From assembly GCF_021347895.1 (NCBI RefSeq), contig NC_067131.1, positions 8,150,653 through 8,214,652 on the forward strand: 64,000 bases of DNA, read 5' to 3'. The notes under the pieces are model-generated. The model saw only the letters and a list, made by a program, of their open reading frames with translations. It ran no database searches and was not told where the DNA came from. The translations under genes and the position numbers were made by a program. Positions within the stretch are counted from its first letter, which is position 1, and each line of letters opens with the position of its first letter. This DNA is from Acanthochromis polyacanthus. Taxonomy: Eukaryota > Chordata > Actinopteri > Pomacentridae. Positions 11,501 to 23,337 of this stretch are shown here, in pieces.

Positions 11501-13743
11501 AAATTACAGCTGCTTGGCTGTAAATTATGAATTGCCCAGGAGGTGACAGCTTTAATATTCTTGTTTATCTGATGAACAGTCTAGAAACATCTCATTTTGT
11601 AGAGACACACTTTAAAATTTCACATCTGAGAAACTGGAACCAGCAAATATTTGGATTTCTTGCCTGAAAAATACTTTAGTAATTATTCTATCTCTTATTG
11701 TTTCAGTTATTAATGGTTAAGCTTCCAACTTTGAGCAAATGTGTTAAATTGAATGTCTATAAGCACAGCAGCATGAGATTTTAAACAGTTCTTTCCTGTT
11801 AATTCCTGGACAGGATTTAGCTTTTCAGCCAAAAATCATGTGCACCATACATCTGTCTATCATATTTGGTCATTTGGGTTTTATGTTGAAAACAAATAAA
11901 GATATTTTCTATGATATAACGAATTAAACTAATTAAAAGCACTGTGCGCTCTTAGTGGTCACTAGCTCTATTCGGTCATGGTTGTCCAGTACTGTGACGT
12001 CTTTCTCTGTAGCTTTTCTTGTCCTGAAGTTTAATCCTTCACAAGCTGTGCTCTTTTATTTGCCTGCCATCGCAGGTATTTATTTCAAATAAATTACTGG
12101 AAGCATAAAATACATTCTTCCTAGGGCAAAAGAGCGATAAAAATGAGAAATGTAGAGAAGAAAAGTCCCTGAAAACAAAGTAGAAGATGGTAATCCACCT
12201 CCTACCCCACCTTCAAACCGATCAACATTAGTTTAGACCACATGAAATGAAAAAGGAGTGGTAATGACTGTGAATGTGATGGCCGAGCCCTGCCTTGCTC
12301 GGCAGGAGACACATGGACAGTGGAGAAGGAAGTGGCAAAGCACAGGAGTAATAATGCTGATGAGATCTTAGCAGGGCGATCTGATTTCAGTGTGAATTAG
12401 AGTTAAAGAGAGCTCCCTGTGGGCTCATACTTAGGACAATCTCCCTCACTACCAGACATTCATTGTTAATATGACATTCCCTGTGATCTTGGCTAATAAC
12501 AATCTCAGAGGGTGGGGTCTTTTATGGCTCCAAGAAAAAAAAAGACACAGCTATTCTGCCTTTTGCTTAATGTTTATCTCTCGGGAATTGCACAGTGGCA
12601 TGGCACACAATGATACGATCCCTTTTAATTCTCTTTCTGGTCTGTTTACACTCAGAGGAAGAGCTAAGAAATCAGGAAGGCGGGGGGGGTTCTTCAGCAG
12701 ACACACTCAGCCCCATCTACCCTACAGCAGCTAATGCTTCAAAGCCATTATATTCTGATTGGAAATCTAATAAACAAATCATCGATCTTAATGTGACTTC
12801 CAAACATTAGGGGGGTGAGAGAGCCACTTCTGTTTCAAACCTGACACAACTACACATACAGCAGACAGGCATGATCACCTATGACTTAAATCCCTACCAC
12901 TCTGCCAAGTTCCAATTAAGGCCTTCGCCTCTAGGATACTCAGAGGCTTTCTCATTTCTTTTTCTTCACAAATTCAGTAAATATATTATTGAATCACATT
13001 ATCTGTTTTTGCTTCGGTCCCATTACTCACAGAGAACAATCTGTAATGATAGTCTATCATCAATGTGGTGGGTCGTGTTGCACCATTGATTATAATCTTC
13101 CAAACAGCTTTTATGTTTATGAGAAATCACCCTAAGAGCAGTCTGCATCGTATTTTCCCTATCTGCTTCATGCAATTATATATTTTAGTCCGATTGCAGA
13201 TAAAAAAATATGCTATTGATTAAGGTGTGCTGCAGACACGAGACAAACCTTGCACAGCTATCTCCTTAGCTTTCCGGTGTCTGCAGTGGGACAAACAATA
13301 TGGCAGAGTTGAAAATCCATCAGAGCTGACAGGTCCATTACACACCAACATCAAACTGCTTTTGGTTGTCTGAACCTTTTTGTCCACTATGTCCCACTTG
13401 AAGTATTACAAGCAACTTGAAATATTGCAGAGAACATTTTTTTCTGTAGCAAACAGAGCACTTAGATGGTGTAATCTTGTGTGGACTAGGCTTTAAATTA
13501 TTAGGGCGAGTAACAAGAAATAATGACTATGATGCATTAAAAGTAGGGCAACTTTTTAAACAATATTTATTCAGTTAGTAATAATGAGCTGCATTAAGAA
13601 CCCTTCATCACACATACTGTAAAGTCTAAGTGCTGAATTTGAATTTACAATGAGGAATACCCAGGACATTCATTATGAAAAACTGTTTGTTATTGTTGCA
13701 TAAGGGAAAGAGCCACTAAATCAGCTCCCACAGGACAACTGCT
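11501..13743. other. Gene-free stretch
   Basis: No gene recognised. At 12282-12306 GCCGAGC pairs with GCTCGGC, and the overlapping CCTGCC pairs with GGCAGG, giving two alternative short hairpins. Positions 12420-12800 have a mixed, less AT-rich texture but no firm motif cluster. Confidence 0.5.
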
Positions 13744-13757
13744 CCACCAGGTCGCAC
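13744..13757 (+). promoter_or_regulatory. CTCF-like core motif (weak)
   Basis: CCACCAGGTCGCAC matches 13 of 14 positions of the consensus CCASYAGRKGGCRS. The mismatch is a C at the tenth position, which is normally a well-conserved G, so affinity may be low. One such match is plausible by chance in 64 kb. Confidence 0.2.
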
Positions 13758-15619
13758 ACTGCTCTGCTTACCCTTTGATGCGTCTGGCTATAAATTCTGA
13801 GTGCCGCTCATCTGTTCGTGGTGAGACAGTCTGCTTAAATACAGGATTGGACATTTAAATGATTTCACTAGTGACAGGCCTGCTGTGACAGAATAACAGA
13901 TTCTGCTGAACAAATAGGCCGTGGAGGCTGCTGGGGTCCCAGGAGTCAGCCTCAAGCCCTCAGGCTCTGTTTTGTTAAGGACTTGTTTCAGTATGGCAGC
14001 ACTTCTGGAAACATATTGGCCTTGTTACATTGAATGAAATGCTAATTCTCACAGACTGTCTGGATTGTGGGTCTTTGTGTGCGTGCATGTGGTCACACAC
14101 GTTGCACATGGGCAGAGGGAAGAGTCAAATTAATAGGATTTATGCAGTGAAATCACAATCAACCACAAATAACAAAGCAGAAATCAGCATTTTAATTGAA
14201 AACCTGGCCAGAATTCAGTCTTAAGATGATATCTGCAGCAAAATTTAATGTAATAAATTATGATTTCTTTGTCTCTTGCAGAACAAAGTAAGGGAACCTA
14301 AATTCATTTGCACACTTCATGCTGGCCTTGAATTAAAATTATTCCTTGATTTAAGAGTGTGAATGGTGCTGCTTGTCCTTTGAGAGCCTGTATAGGTGGG
14401 AGTCCCAGAAGGTATTATAAGTTTATGATGGGATGATGAGGAGTAGGCCAGCCAGCATGTGCTTAAAAAAGCCAACCCCAGCTCTTTCTGAACTTACCTT
14501 TCTTTGTGTGGGGAATTGGACAAAAGCCATAGTTCCCTCTGGTCTGTCAAAGCTATTCTATAATCAACCAACCGTGGCCCTCCCCTTAAAGAATAGGAAG
14601 ACATTATTCAGCTTCCTCCTTCTGATCTTGGGGCCACAACAAACCATGTAAGCCATGGCTGACTGGTTAAAGCCAAAAAAAAAACGAAGAACACAATGTC
14701 CTCCTGTCAGCAACTGCAGACACACAGAGGCCTATGAGCCGGGCACCACGTGACCCTTCGTCCACCACCTCAACCATGGTGGCCACGCCGCTGAGCACTG
14801 CCACACAGAGAGAGGCCTCGAACCTAAATGCTCTCAGTCTTCTATAAGGTCAGATGCCAAAAAAGAAGGAGTCGGGTTATTTCAAAATGTGACCGCGAGT
14901 CAAAGATGTTTCTTAATCAAAGCCATTGCCACATATTTAAGAATGAACTGACCGAAGTAAATGTCATCCACACACTTGCGTTCTGCCTGCCAGTTGTCAT
15001 TTAAAGAAGAATTTGTACAGCAAGAAGCCAGAAAAGGTAAAATGAAGGGCTTACTTTGTGTGTGTAATCGGCAGACTGTAACTACCACAACACTCGAAGC
15101 TTTAGCTCATTTCCACGACTGACTGAAATGTAGAGACTTAACGCTCACCCAGAACATTTACTGGCTGGATGGTCTCAGTTTGCCAAATGGCATAAAGGGG
15201 ATTTTAAATTAAAGAGAAGGTAAAGTCTCAACACAGCTATTCTCACAGGAAGCGCCACGTCAAAAAAAAAAAAAAAAAAAAGCAAATGGATGTGAATTCT
15301 GTAATATTTTCACTTAGCAGTAGATAATCCAGCACAAGCACAAGACCACACTTGAAAAACTGAGGCTTTTGCTGTAGTTAAGCTTAAACATACCATAGGA
15401 CTCAAAATTGTATTTTTGCACATAAAAATCAATGTTTTACTACACTTGACAAGTAGAATAAAATGTGATTACGGAAATAACGTACAGATTCTCTATTTGT
15501 ACAACACAAAATCCCAGTTCTAGTGCTTACAAGCTAAACCAAAGCCACTTAAATATTGCTATTATTCCACTGAGCAACGTTGATTTTATAAGTGTACTGC
15601 CAATGATCATGGAGTGAAG
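13758..15619. other. Gene-free stretch
   Basis: No gene recognised. It contains the A20 run listed separately and a CACGTG at 14748-14753. Positions 14690-14840 are richer in GC, with nothing specific. Confidence 0.55.
15262..15281 (+). repeat. (A)20 homopolymer
   Basis: Twenty consecutive adenines, the longest mononucleotide run noticed in the window. No retroposon body was recognised upstream, so it cannot be called a retroposon tail. Confidence 0.95.
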
Positions 15620-16020
15620 CACTGAATGTTAAATAGGTAAAGAGCCCCGTGGCAGTGGCATTGGCCCCCTGTTACCACTTAGTCCTATTTGGCTGGCCTC
15701 ACTCACACTCATAATTAAGACCCCCTACTGTGAATATAAATGGCCCCTCAATCAATAGTGATAGAGAGAAGTAAAGAGAGAGAGACATGAAGACCATGGG
15801 CATATCTCAGGGGCAAACATGATAGCATTATGAAAGGAGCAGCTTGAAAGCGGCTTTTACTCTGACAAGGGAGCTAACGTTGTAATTGTCCCTCGGGGGA
15901 CCAGAAGCTCTTGTTATTAGAAAACAATTTCTCCCTCTAGGCCACTTCTTTCTTTAGCCTGAGGGCACAGATACTATGTTTCACTAGTGCAGCCTGTTAT
16001 CCAGGTAAAGTCTCATGCAC
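15620..16020. promoter_or_regulatory. Candidate non-coding regulatory block
   Basis: Balanced composition with few homopolymers, and words such as TAATTAAG, ATTAGAAAACAAT, AACAAT (SOX-type) and CATAATTAAG. The block is flanked by much more AT-rich sequence with poly-A runs. The texture resembles a conserved developmental enhancer. There is no coding potential in either strand. Conservation is inferred, not measured. Confidence 0.3.
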
Positions 16021-18689
16021 AATATATAAATCATGCTTAAGTTACAAACTTTTCGTACCCAGCTGTAATAAGTACATAGATTTTATGTTTTTCATGACAG
16101 AGCCCAGTGATAACAAATAGGTCAGAATTAGCAAAAAAAAAAAAAAGGTTCCTTTGAACCCTTGTTACAATATGACTGAACGCATAGTAAACCAGCGGCA
16201 CACTATTTTAATGAAGAGCATTCCATAATGTGTGCTAAACAGCCTGGTACAGGAATAGGAGTGAATATGCACTGCTGCTTTTGTTGGTCTGTTTCCAGCT
16301 TCCTTTGTTCTGGTGGCACCTTTATATAATTTACACTGTCCTCTGTGAAGCATATATCATTTCAAATAGTTACCTCATCCCCTGGTTAATTTCAAAGGTT
16401 TATTTCCTGAAATGAAGCCCCTTTGTCAAATCCATTGATCCTTGCAAATCTAGTGCAATATCACTGTTTGTTTAATAAATTGACCTGTAATGTAGATTAA
16501 GTTAAAGGGGGGAGGAAAGAATAAAAAAAAAAAGTGGGAAAAAAATGCCCATTAACATTTTGCCTTGTGAGTTTGTGTGGTTAATTTAAAACATTTAAGG
16601 CTGGAAATGAGCTTCTCCATCAAATGTCCCACTTCCATTTACATTTCTTGCATACAAGTCAATTTGTGGCTGCCCCACACCATAAATCATTGCCACCGGA
16701 ATGCTGTGTCTGTACCTCTAGACATTACCCTGGCGCATGGTACTTAAAAAAAGCAATTTAGAACTCCATTTGCTCAAAAAACAGTGTGCTTTCAGCAGAC
16801 TCACACTTCTCCCAGTAAAATGAAGATTAAACAGCATTGCCTAAAAGAGTTTTATAGTATATGAATATCTTGCAATTGTTCTAGTTGTCTTCTTTTTTCT
16901 TCTTTTGTGTGATGTATGGTGTATAAATGAGTTGGATAAACAGGTATTTTGTTACTACTAAACTGGGGTCATTTTTCTTGCAAATAATCAAGATATTTTG
17001 TGCAATAAGATAAATCAAAAATAAATCTATATTGCCATTATTTGTTTTTTTGTTATCTTTCCTATCCTCTGTGCTATTGACCTCACTCCTCACCCTGTAC
17101 AACTGCAGCACCCTGGCAGAGAGAAAGTGGAAATAAACCTCCACGTCTGTTTACTGTGCTTCCATTCACCATCAATAATGGGCTGATAAAAGAGATGCAA
17201 TCTGACCAACCAGAAAGCAGTGGTCAGTAAAATAGGTACAATATTGTGTCACGTATCAGGAAATAATTGATGACCCCCTTCACAGGGATCTCAAACGGGG
17301 CATTGGGAAATCATTTTCAATCTATGGCTTAGCAGATGAAACAAATGCTCCTGGCTTGCTTTGTCAATTCTCACTCCTTAGGGTCAAACAAACAGCTTTT
17401 CCAGGGCCAACTCAAAGGCTAGTGTACAGGCAGCCAAGCTGAAAATGCCGCTTGTCCTCCACAAAATGATACAACGAAGCATTTCATATACCAACAGTTT
17501 GTTATTTGTCATTGACAAAGTTATAATAAGAGGGGCCTTCATATTCATTGACCAGGTGACCCTTACATTCCCAAAGCCTCCAGCTCCATCCGCACAGACT
17601 CCCTGGTCCATGTCTCCTCTGTGCTCTCATTAATGTCCCGGCCAACTCTTTATTAAGACACAAAGGAGGAGGAGTGGAAAAACAGGAAAAAGCAGCAAAT
17701 ACAACAGGAGAAAGCTTATGGTTAAAAAAAAAAGCAACAAAACATGAAATTGTAAGCTCACGTGGACAAACTAAAGCACTGCATGGGACACAAGCATTTG
17801 GAAATATATGTACTGTATAGAAACCTGAGTGACTCATTGGCTAAATAATTAGTCAAAAGAAAATCATTTTTACTAGCTACAAATGTACATCTACAATAAT
17901 ACACTAAATATCTTGGACTTCTAGACTGCTGGTCATATAACAACAGACATCTTAATACATCACTTTGGGCTATGAGAAACTCTCTACTATCATGCATTAT
18001 ATTTATAAAAAATAATAGCACCTTAATTGTAAAACCGAGTGAATTAACTTAGAATAAAAACTTATTTAATTAAAACAACTATTTGCTGAAAAAGGAGCTA
18101 AAATTTGGCAGCACTCTGTTGAGGCCAATTAGTAGTCTGTTTTGTGTTTTAGCATGTGTGTGCTTCTCGTCTACTCAGCAACTTCTTGACTGATTAGTTT
18201 AGCCTCAGTGCTACCAGGAGCCAGACAATGGAAACTAGGAGGAAATATTCACAGAGCCCACATAAAAGATACGGCCCAAGTAAGCTCTACTGCTGTGCCA
18301 ATAGCTAATGAATCAATAAATTAAAATATTTACAATTATTTGTTGATGGGTGTTGCTGTAATTATTTGTTGATGGAGTGTGTCTGAAGTCACAAATCAAA
18401 AATGATGTTTTAAATTAATCTAAATAGATGCGGAGGTGACACGTTGCTCCATTTTATTTTTACATCGTTGTCAATGCCAGTGCCTTAATTGAGTGACAGA
18501 CTGAATTTCAAAATTGACTTTGTAATTTGTGTGACAGGAATCGACGCGTGATATGATGCTGACAAAACAACTAAATACAAGGAATGACCATCCAAAACAA
18601 CAAGGCTTTGACACACTGAGACCGAGTGCACTGCTCCCTGTTTCTAATTACAAGCTGAGAAAATACCTCTGACTTGTTTTTTCAGACAC
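16021..18689. other. Gene-free AT-rich stretch
   Basis: No gene recognised. It contains an A14 run at 16133-16146 and a 16-bp direct repeat: AATTATTTGTTGATGG at 18334-18349 and 18360-18375, a 26-bp period. Several minus-strand frames (62-111 codons) overlap one another and are not recognised. Confidence 0.6.
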
Positions 18690-19030
18690 ATTCTACTGTG
18701 GTGCAGAATTACTCCTCCACTACTCAGGGAACGCTTTCCATTTCTTCAGCTGGCATGTCGTTGGCCGAGGGGGGGAATCGACCGGCCACGCGCATGGGAG
18801 CCCCCACATCTTACACACTTGTGTGTCCACGGGCCTCCTGCTCGCCTCTGTGAAACCAACAGTTTATCCTCTACCAGCAGGGCCGGGAGCATGCTCTGGA
18901 GGGGGAGCATTGTACGGCATTACCAAGACAATAGGGCCATATGGGGAACAGAAGGATCTCCCGCTTGCCTTTTCAGCACACAACAAACGGTGTAGCATAT
19001 TATGCGCAGCAGCGGTCACTTTGAGGTGAC
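18690..19030. promoter_or_regulatory. CpG-containing mixed block
   Basis: About eight CpGs fall in 18755-18850. TGGCCG (18762-18767) and CGGCCA (18783-18788) form a perfect inverted repeat around a G-run, and ACACAC-TT-GTGTGT (near 18814-18827) forms another. The block could be a regulatory element or remnant promoter. The minus strand has a B-box-like GGTCGATTCCC but no A-box at the right distance, so no tRNA is called. The 68-codon plus-strand frame at 18823 is unrecognised. Confidence 0.25.
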
Positions 19031-19789
19031 AGTTTTTTGCATAACAACTGATGAGAAAAGGAAAGTAATTTTATTCCTATTTAGGACTATTATTGGCACA
19101 GCATAAGGGGGTGAGATTTATGGGTTCTGAACAATACCCATCTCGGTCAACATACTGATGAAGGCTTGGGGAGAGATAATAGTAGCACATCATGTTCATC
19201 AAATCAACATCATGTCAAAGGCGGCTGCTCTGTTGATTTGTGTATGCTGACTCCTGAGCCACATGTCTGATTATTCCTCTCTGCCTGCTTCTTAAAATGC
19301 ATATTTGACACCCAAGAGACACCTAAAATAATAATCCAAGCAACAAAACACATGTATGTGCTGATTTATCTAGTTGACAAATCCAAGAGTCACAAATGTG
19401 AACGTGTGCAAACATAAATGAGGCGGCAGTGACGTCACAAGCAGGGTGCTGCAAAATGATGCAATTATAAATGTCTGAACATCTTGTGTGTTGATTGGAG
19501 CATCGCAGATCTTGTGATGGTAGACTGCAGATCCAATCCATTCCTGGTGTATGGCATCTTCACACACAGTCAGCAAAGCAGGAAAAATCATATGGTGAAG
19601 TGTTGCTTGATCTACGACAAGTGCATCAATGCCAAGAGACTCTTTTTTTTCTAAGAGGATGCTTTAAATATCCTCTTCAGTGAACGGCTGAATTCTCCTG
19701 AGATTGTGCTAAAACTTTAATGAATTCAGCTGAACGCGTTTAGTCACTTTCACTTATTCATACAGTTCGTTTTGGTTTTTAAAAATAAT
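19031..19789. other. Gene-free stretch
   Basis: Nothing recognised. Minus-strand frames at 19323-19591 overlap in two frames and look like chance. Confidence 0.55.
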
Positions 19790-20460
19790 TTAGAAGCCGC
19801 AAAAGATATGCGCTTGAAATTATTATTGGTACCTACGGTGTCAATAATTATTGGCCTATCTGCATGTAATGAATTGACTATCCTCATAATCTGGCTCATA
19901 ATGACTTTAGGACACCAAAGGGTCCTCTAAAGAAGATGAGAGCCTATTGATCCACAAGATAAATGCTCTTTAGGATGTTAATAGTCTAATTTGCTTTAAT
20001 GATTTCTCCTAGCACTTCCCCAGTCAAGGACAGGATAATATACACTTAAAAAGGCATTCCAAGCAGAAGCACAGCAACTGGACGCTTCCTGCATAAAAAT
20101 GTAGGGCATTTGAGTCGAATGTTTGAAATTGATGATCAACCCCGCCATTAGTTTGTCTTTATTTGCTTCCTTCCAAGGTAATTATCATGGATTAATGCTT
20201 TTCTGAAGTGTCGTGCGAAATAACATTAGCAGTATCCATTTTGAGAATAACCTGCCCAGGCCTAATAAGCAGAATAATAATGCTTCCAGGTTTTTCTTTG
20301 ATGTGGCACTAAAGTGCACAGTGAACACATGGTCTGTGGGATGGATGCTTGACGCATTATTTCATTAATTAGCTGTCAATTATCAAGCACAAATTATCCT
20401 AAAGATGTTGGTGACATGTACTGTAATTGTTAATTATTTGTGTGAGGAGATTAAACTTTT
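19790..20460. promoter_or_regulatory. Candidate homeodomain-rich regulatory block
   Basis: This block contains the perfect 12-bp palindrome CAATAATTATTG (19842-19853) and ATTATTGG twice, 25 bp apart (19822-19829 and 19847-19854). It also has GGATTAATGC (OTX/bicoid-type) near 20190, and CTGTCAATTA at 20373-20382, whose reverse TAATTGACAG is one base from the PBX-MEIS decamer TGATTGACAG. Further ATTAATTAG words surround it. The combination suits a developmental enhancer bound by homeodomain and TALE factors. No coding frame of note overlaps it. Confidence 0.35.
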
Positions 20461-21679
20461 GTTTTTTTAATCTGAAGAAGAATAGCTTTTTTAATTTAAA
20501 ATACTGATTTATGTAAATTGTGTCACTTTGTATTTCAACATATTCTGGATACATTTGTTAGTAAATCTTTGCTCTATGCCATAAGTAACATTTTAGGATT
20601 TTAGCTCACCACCAGAGCAAATTTTAATCTCAGACAAAGGCAGTGTAGTATGACACACCAGAGACAAGATGAGCTATTGCTTTAGCAGTTTCAGGCATAA
20701 ATGACATTGACTTCTGGGAGATGGAACTCTTTAACATGCTCTGCACCAACTGAGTCACATCTGCCGTTGACAAACAGCTAAGGAGTAACCTGAGTCTATG
20801 TTCTCTTTACTGGCAATTTTTACATTTTATCATTGAAGTCAATGAGCCAATCTGCAATTTACGCCGTGGAGAGCGGGATGAGTGTATTCAGAACCCGGTC
20901 ACACACCCAATCTCCTACTAAAGAGCAGCGATAATGTAATAATGCCTCACTGATGTGCCAGGCAGTAATGGTGCTGAACATCTCCCATTCATCCAACACT
21001 ACCTGATCATTGCTTTAACGGAATAATACATTACGGCTGGAAATAGCTGTAAACCTCCAACTTTATCTTGGGAATGTGCACTCCTTTTTACCTCAGGAAA
21101 CGTTCCTGTCCCTCGGTAATAAAAGGCAGAGCTATCAGGATGAAATGAAAAAGAGATTGAAACCCTTCTGTCTCTGTCAGGCAATGCACAGATATACAGA
21201 GTATGGCCTTCTTCCCATTTTGTAGCCTACAGGCTGTTTGTATTATTATGAAAATAGGTATTATGATCTTATGTTTTCTCCAAGACGAAAATGAAATATT
21301 GGACATGGCTGCTTTTTCCCCTTATGACTGTAAAGTAGGTTTGATTGACCGTTATTTCTCTCAGTTTCTTATCCCTGTCAATTCTTCCTTCCTTGACAAA
21401 TGACACTTAGCCGTCTGTCAATAATGGCCCACGTAAATGTGCTTAAATGGACCAGGGCACACCAATGTTATGGCTGTTCATCCTATTGAAATTACTTTCT
21501 GCCTTACATAATTACAGCAACACAGTATAAGAGGGCAGTTCAAGCACAGAAGCAGTGTAATGAATGTATAGAGGTGAAGGCAGAGATGCATACAGTATAA
21601 GGCCATGTTACTTAAGGATAGAGAAACATAAATGGCACAGTGAACAAAGCTTCATGATAATTGAGAAAAGACAGAGGCG
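20461..21679. other. Gene-free stretch
   Basis: No gene or repeat recognised. Positions 20860-21010 have mixed composition. Frames at 20999-21403 lie on both strands and overlap. Confidence 0.55.
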
Positions 21680-21960
21680 CAAGAAGGTGACATCAGCCAT
21701 TAACCTTATATCAGGCCATTTTGTAAATCAATGTCACTCACATTTAATAACAAGTGTAATCAAAGGAATTATGCAAATTTAATTTGATGCCTCTTGCATT
21801 ATGCAAATCTCAGCCAAATATAATGAGACCTGACACCTGACCAGTGCAGTATACAGCATGGGTGGTTCTCATTGTTAGGAGCTGACTACCGGCAGTATTT
21901 GAGGAAAAACACGAGAGCGGAGAAGGAAAAATGCATCGGGGAACATCAATTATGTTATTG
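21680..21960. promoter_or_regulatory. Candidate enhancer with paired POU octamers
   Basis: Two identical ATTATGCAAAT words, each containing the perfect octamer ATGCAAAT, lie at 21768-21778 and 21798-21808. They have the same orientation and start exactly 30 bp apart, close to three helical turns. CAAAGG, a SOX/TCF-like word, sits just upstream of the first. ATGCAAAT is the classical POU/Oct recognition site. The arrangement suggests cooperative binding on one DNA face. Promoter signals and coding frames are absent, so a distal element is the more likely reading. Confidence 0.4.
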
Positions 21961-22800
21961 CTACCAACTGTACAGAGTCACTGATGTGTGTGCCTGTTTT
22001 GTGTTCTGCATTTGGTTGCTATAATAAAGACATTTAGATTGCTATGATTCCATGTTCAAGCTACACTGGATGTTATTAAAAGGTCTTTGTGTAAATTCGT
22101 CTGGCAATTCATGAAATGTTTCTGTAATGGATTGAACACGCTGAAAAACAAGAATGAAAACAAACAACAAATGTCTGCCGCAGAAGCAATTTTCTGTGTA
22201 CTGTATTAGTGACCAACATGTCTGCATGACCCACCGACTCTGACAACAACCCCACAGACACACCGTTACAAGTGGTTCATAATAACAAGGGGACTCCTCG
22301 CATCAGACGCAGTCAGCTGGTTCACTACAACCAAATGTTACGGAGTAAAACAGCATGTCATGCTGCCATTTGACACGGTGAAATAAGATTAGATGAGATC
22401 CGTTTCAAAGTGCAGGAAGTGCAGAGGCTGCTCTATTCCATCATGCAATCTGCAACATGCAAATACCAAGCAAGAGGAGGCACACAGTGACACTGAGAGA
22501 ACAGTCCTGCTGGCTGCTTTAGAAGGATGCTGCTACATTTTTGATATTTATCCTCCTTTCAAGTGGAAACCTGTATCCAATAACACATTTAGTTACAGCA
22601 TTGCTTTAATGTATTCACCTTCTTCAGAGGCGTACTGATACTCTCAAACTAGGATTCTTGTCAAAACAATAGAAAAATTATTTCAAGATATTTATAACAG
22701 GTGATCCAGCAGAAGGGCAGATGGATAAATAGAGCTAGAGTAAGATTAATTTATGCTGTATTCTGAATCAATAAAGGGATTTAGACAAAGACCAATCGAG
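21961..22800. other. Gene-free stretch
   Basis: Nothing recognised beyond short unconvincing frames at 22042-22263 and 22393-22638. Confidence 0.55.
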
Positions 22801-23021
22801 ATGGAAGGATTAGTTGATCAATCCATTCATCAACCAACAGAAAAAATAACTGGCAACAATTCTGACAGTAGCTTAATTATTTTCAATGCACAAATGCAAA
22901 AAAATATATAGACCTCTGGTTCCAACTCATCAGATGCATTTCTGGTTTTCTGGTCTTCTATTACAATACAGTTGTATATATGTGGGTTTTGGACTGCTGG
23001 CTATATAGCAGTTGCAACACA
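22801..23021 (+). mobile_element. Truncated teleost interspersed repeat, copy 1
   Basis: From memory of fish genomes, the order of words here (TTAGTTGATCAATC, CAACAGAAAAAATAACTGGCAAC, TCTGGTTCCAACTCATCAGATGC, TTTCTGGTTTTCTGGTCTTCTATTAC, GGGTTTTGGACTGCTGG) follows the abundant teleost repeat whose ends read roughly AGCTGCAACGATTAGTCGAT. That repeat is AT-rich, non-autonomous and DNA-transposon-like. Only the left half is present, and the copy is diverged. A second copy lies at 38486-38852 in the same orientation. The copy stops where the MITE-like element at 23022 begins. Confidence 0.6.
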
Positions 23022-23337
23022 ATTAAAGGTGGAGTCTGTGATTCTCCAGAAAGACTGTTGACGCTGAGCTAGTTACCATATTTAACTGAATTATCGTCCA
23101 TTCCGCTCCCACCACCACCTTTCCTCCAATCTCCCCGCCCCTATTTGTTGTCCTGTGCATGAGCATGAATGTACATGGGACAGGCAAGAATAGTGCTTTG
23201 TGAATCAGTCTGAGTGATTCTGTTTATTCTTTTACAGAGCCAAGACTGTTTATGAAATCCTGATTTTTTAGCACCAACTCACACCAAACAGACAGATAAT
23301 GGACCAGGAAGAGATATTCGCTGACTTCACCTTTAAT
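23022..23337 (+). mobile_element. MITE-like element with 10-bp terminal inverted repeats
   Basis: ATTAAAGGTG (23022-23031) and CACCTTTAAT (23328-23337) are perfect inverted complements bounding 316 bp. The TTAA inside each end could be a target duplication with the element proper starting AAGGTG. Internally it holds CCAATCTCCCCGCCCC near 23130, a CCAAT box next to a GC box. It reads like a fish repeat beginning 'TTAAAGGTGGAGTCTG'. No coding capacity, so non-autonomous. It sits directly against the half-repeat at 22801-23021, which suggests it interrupted that copy. Confidence 0.55.

Noticed and set aside
18755..18835. Possible tRNA (GTTGGCCGAG on plus, GGTCGATTCCC on minus)
   Set aside because: The two box-like words are on opposite strands, and neither has its partner box at tRNA spacing. 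No cloverleaf can be drawn.
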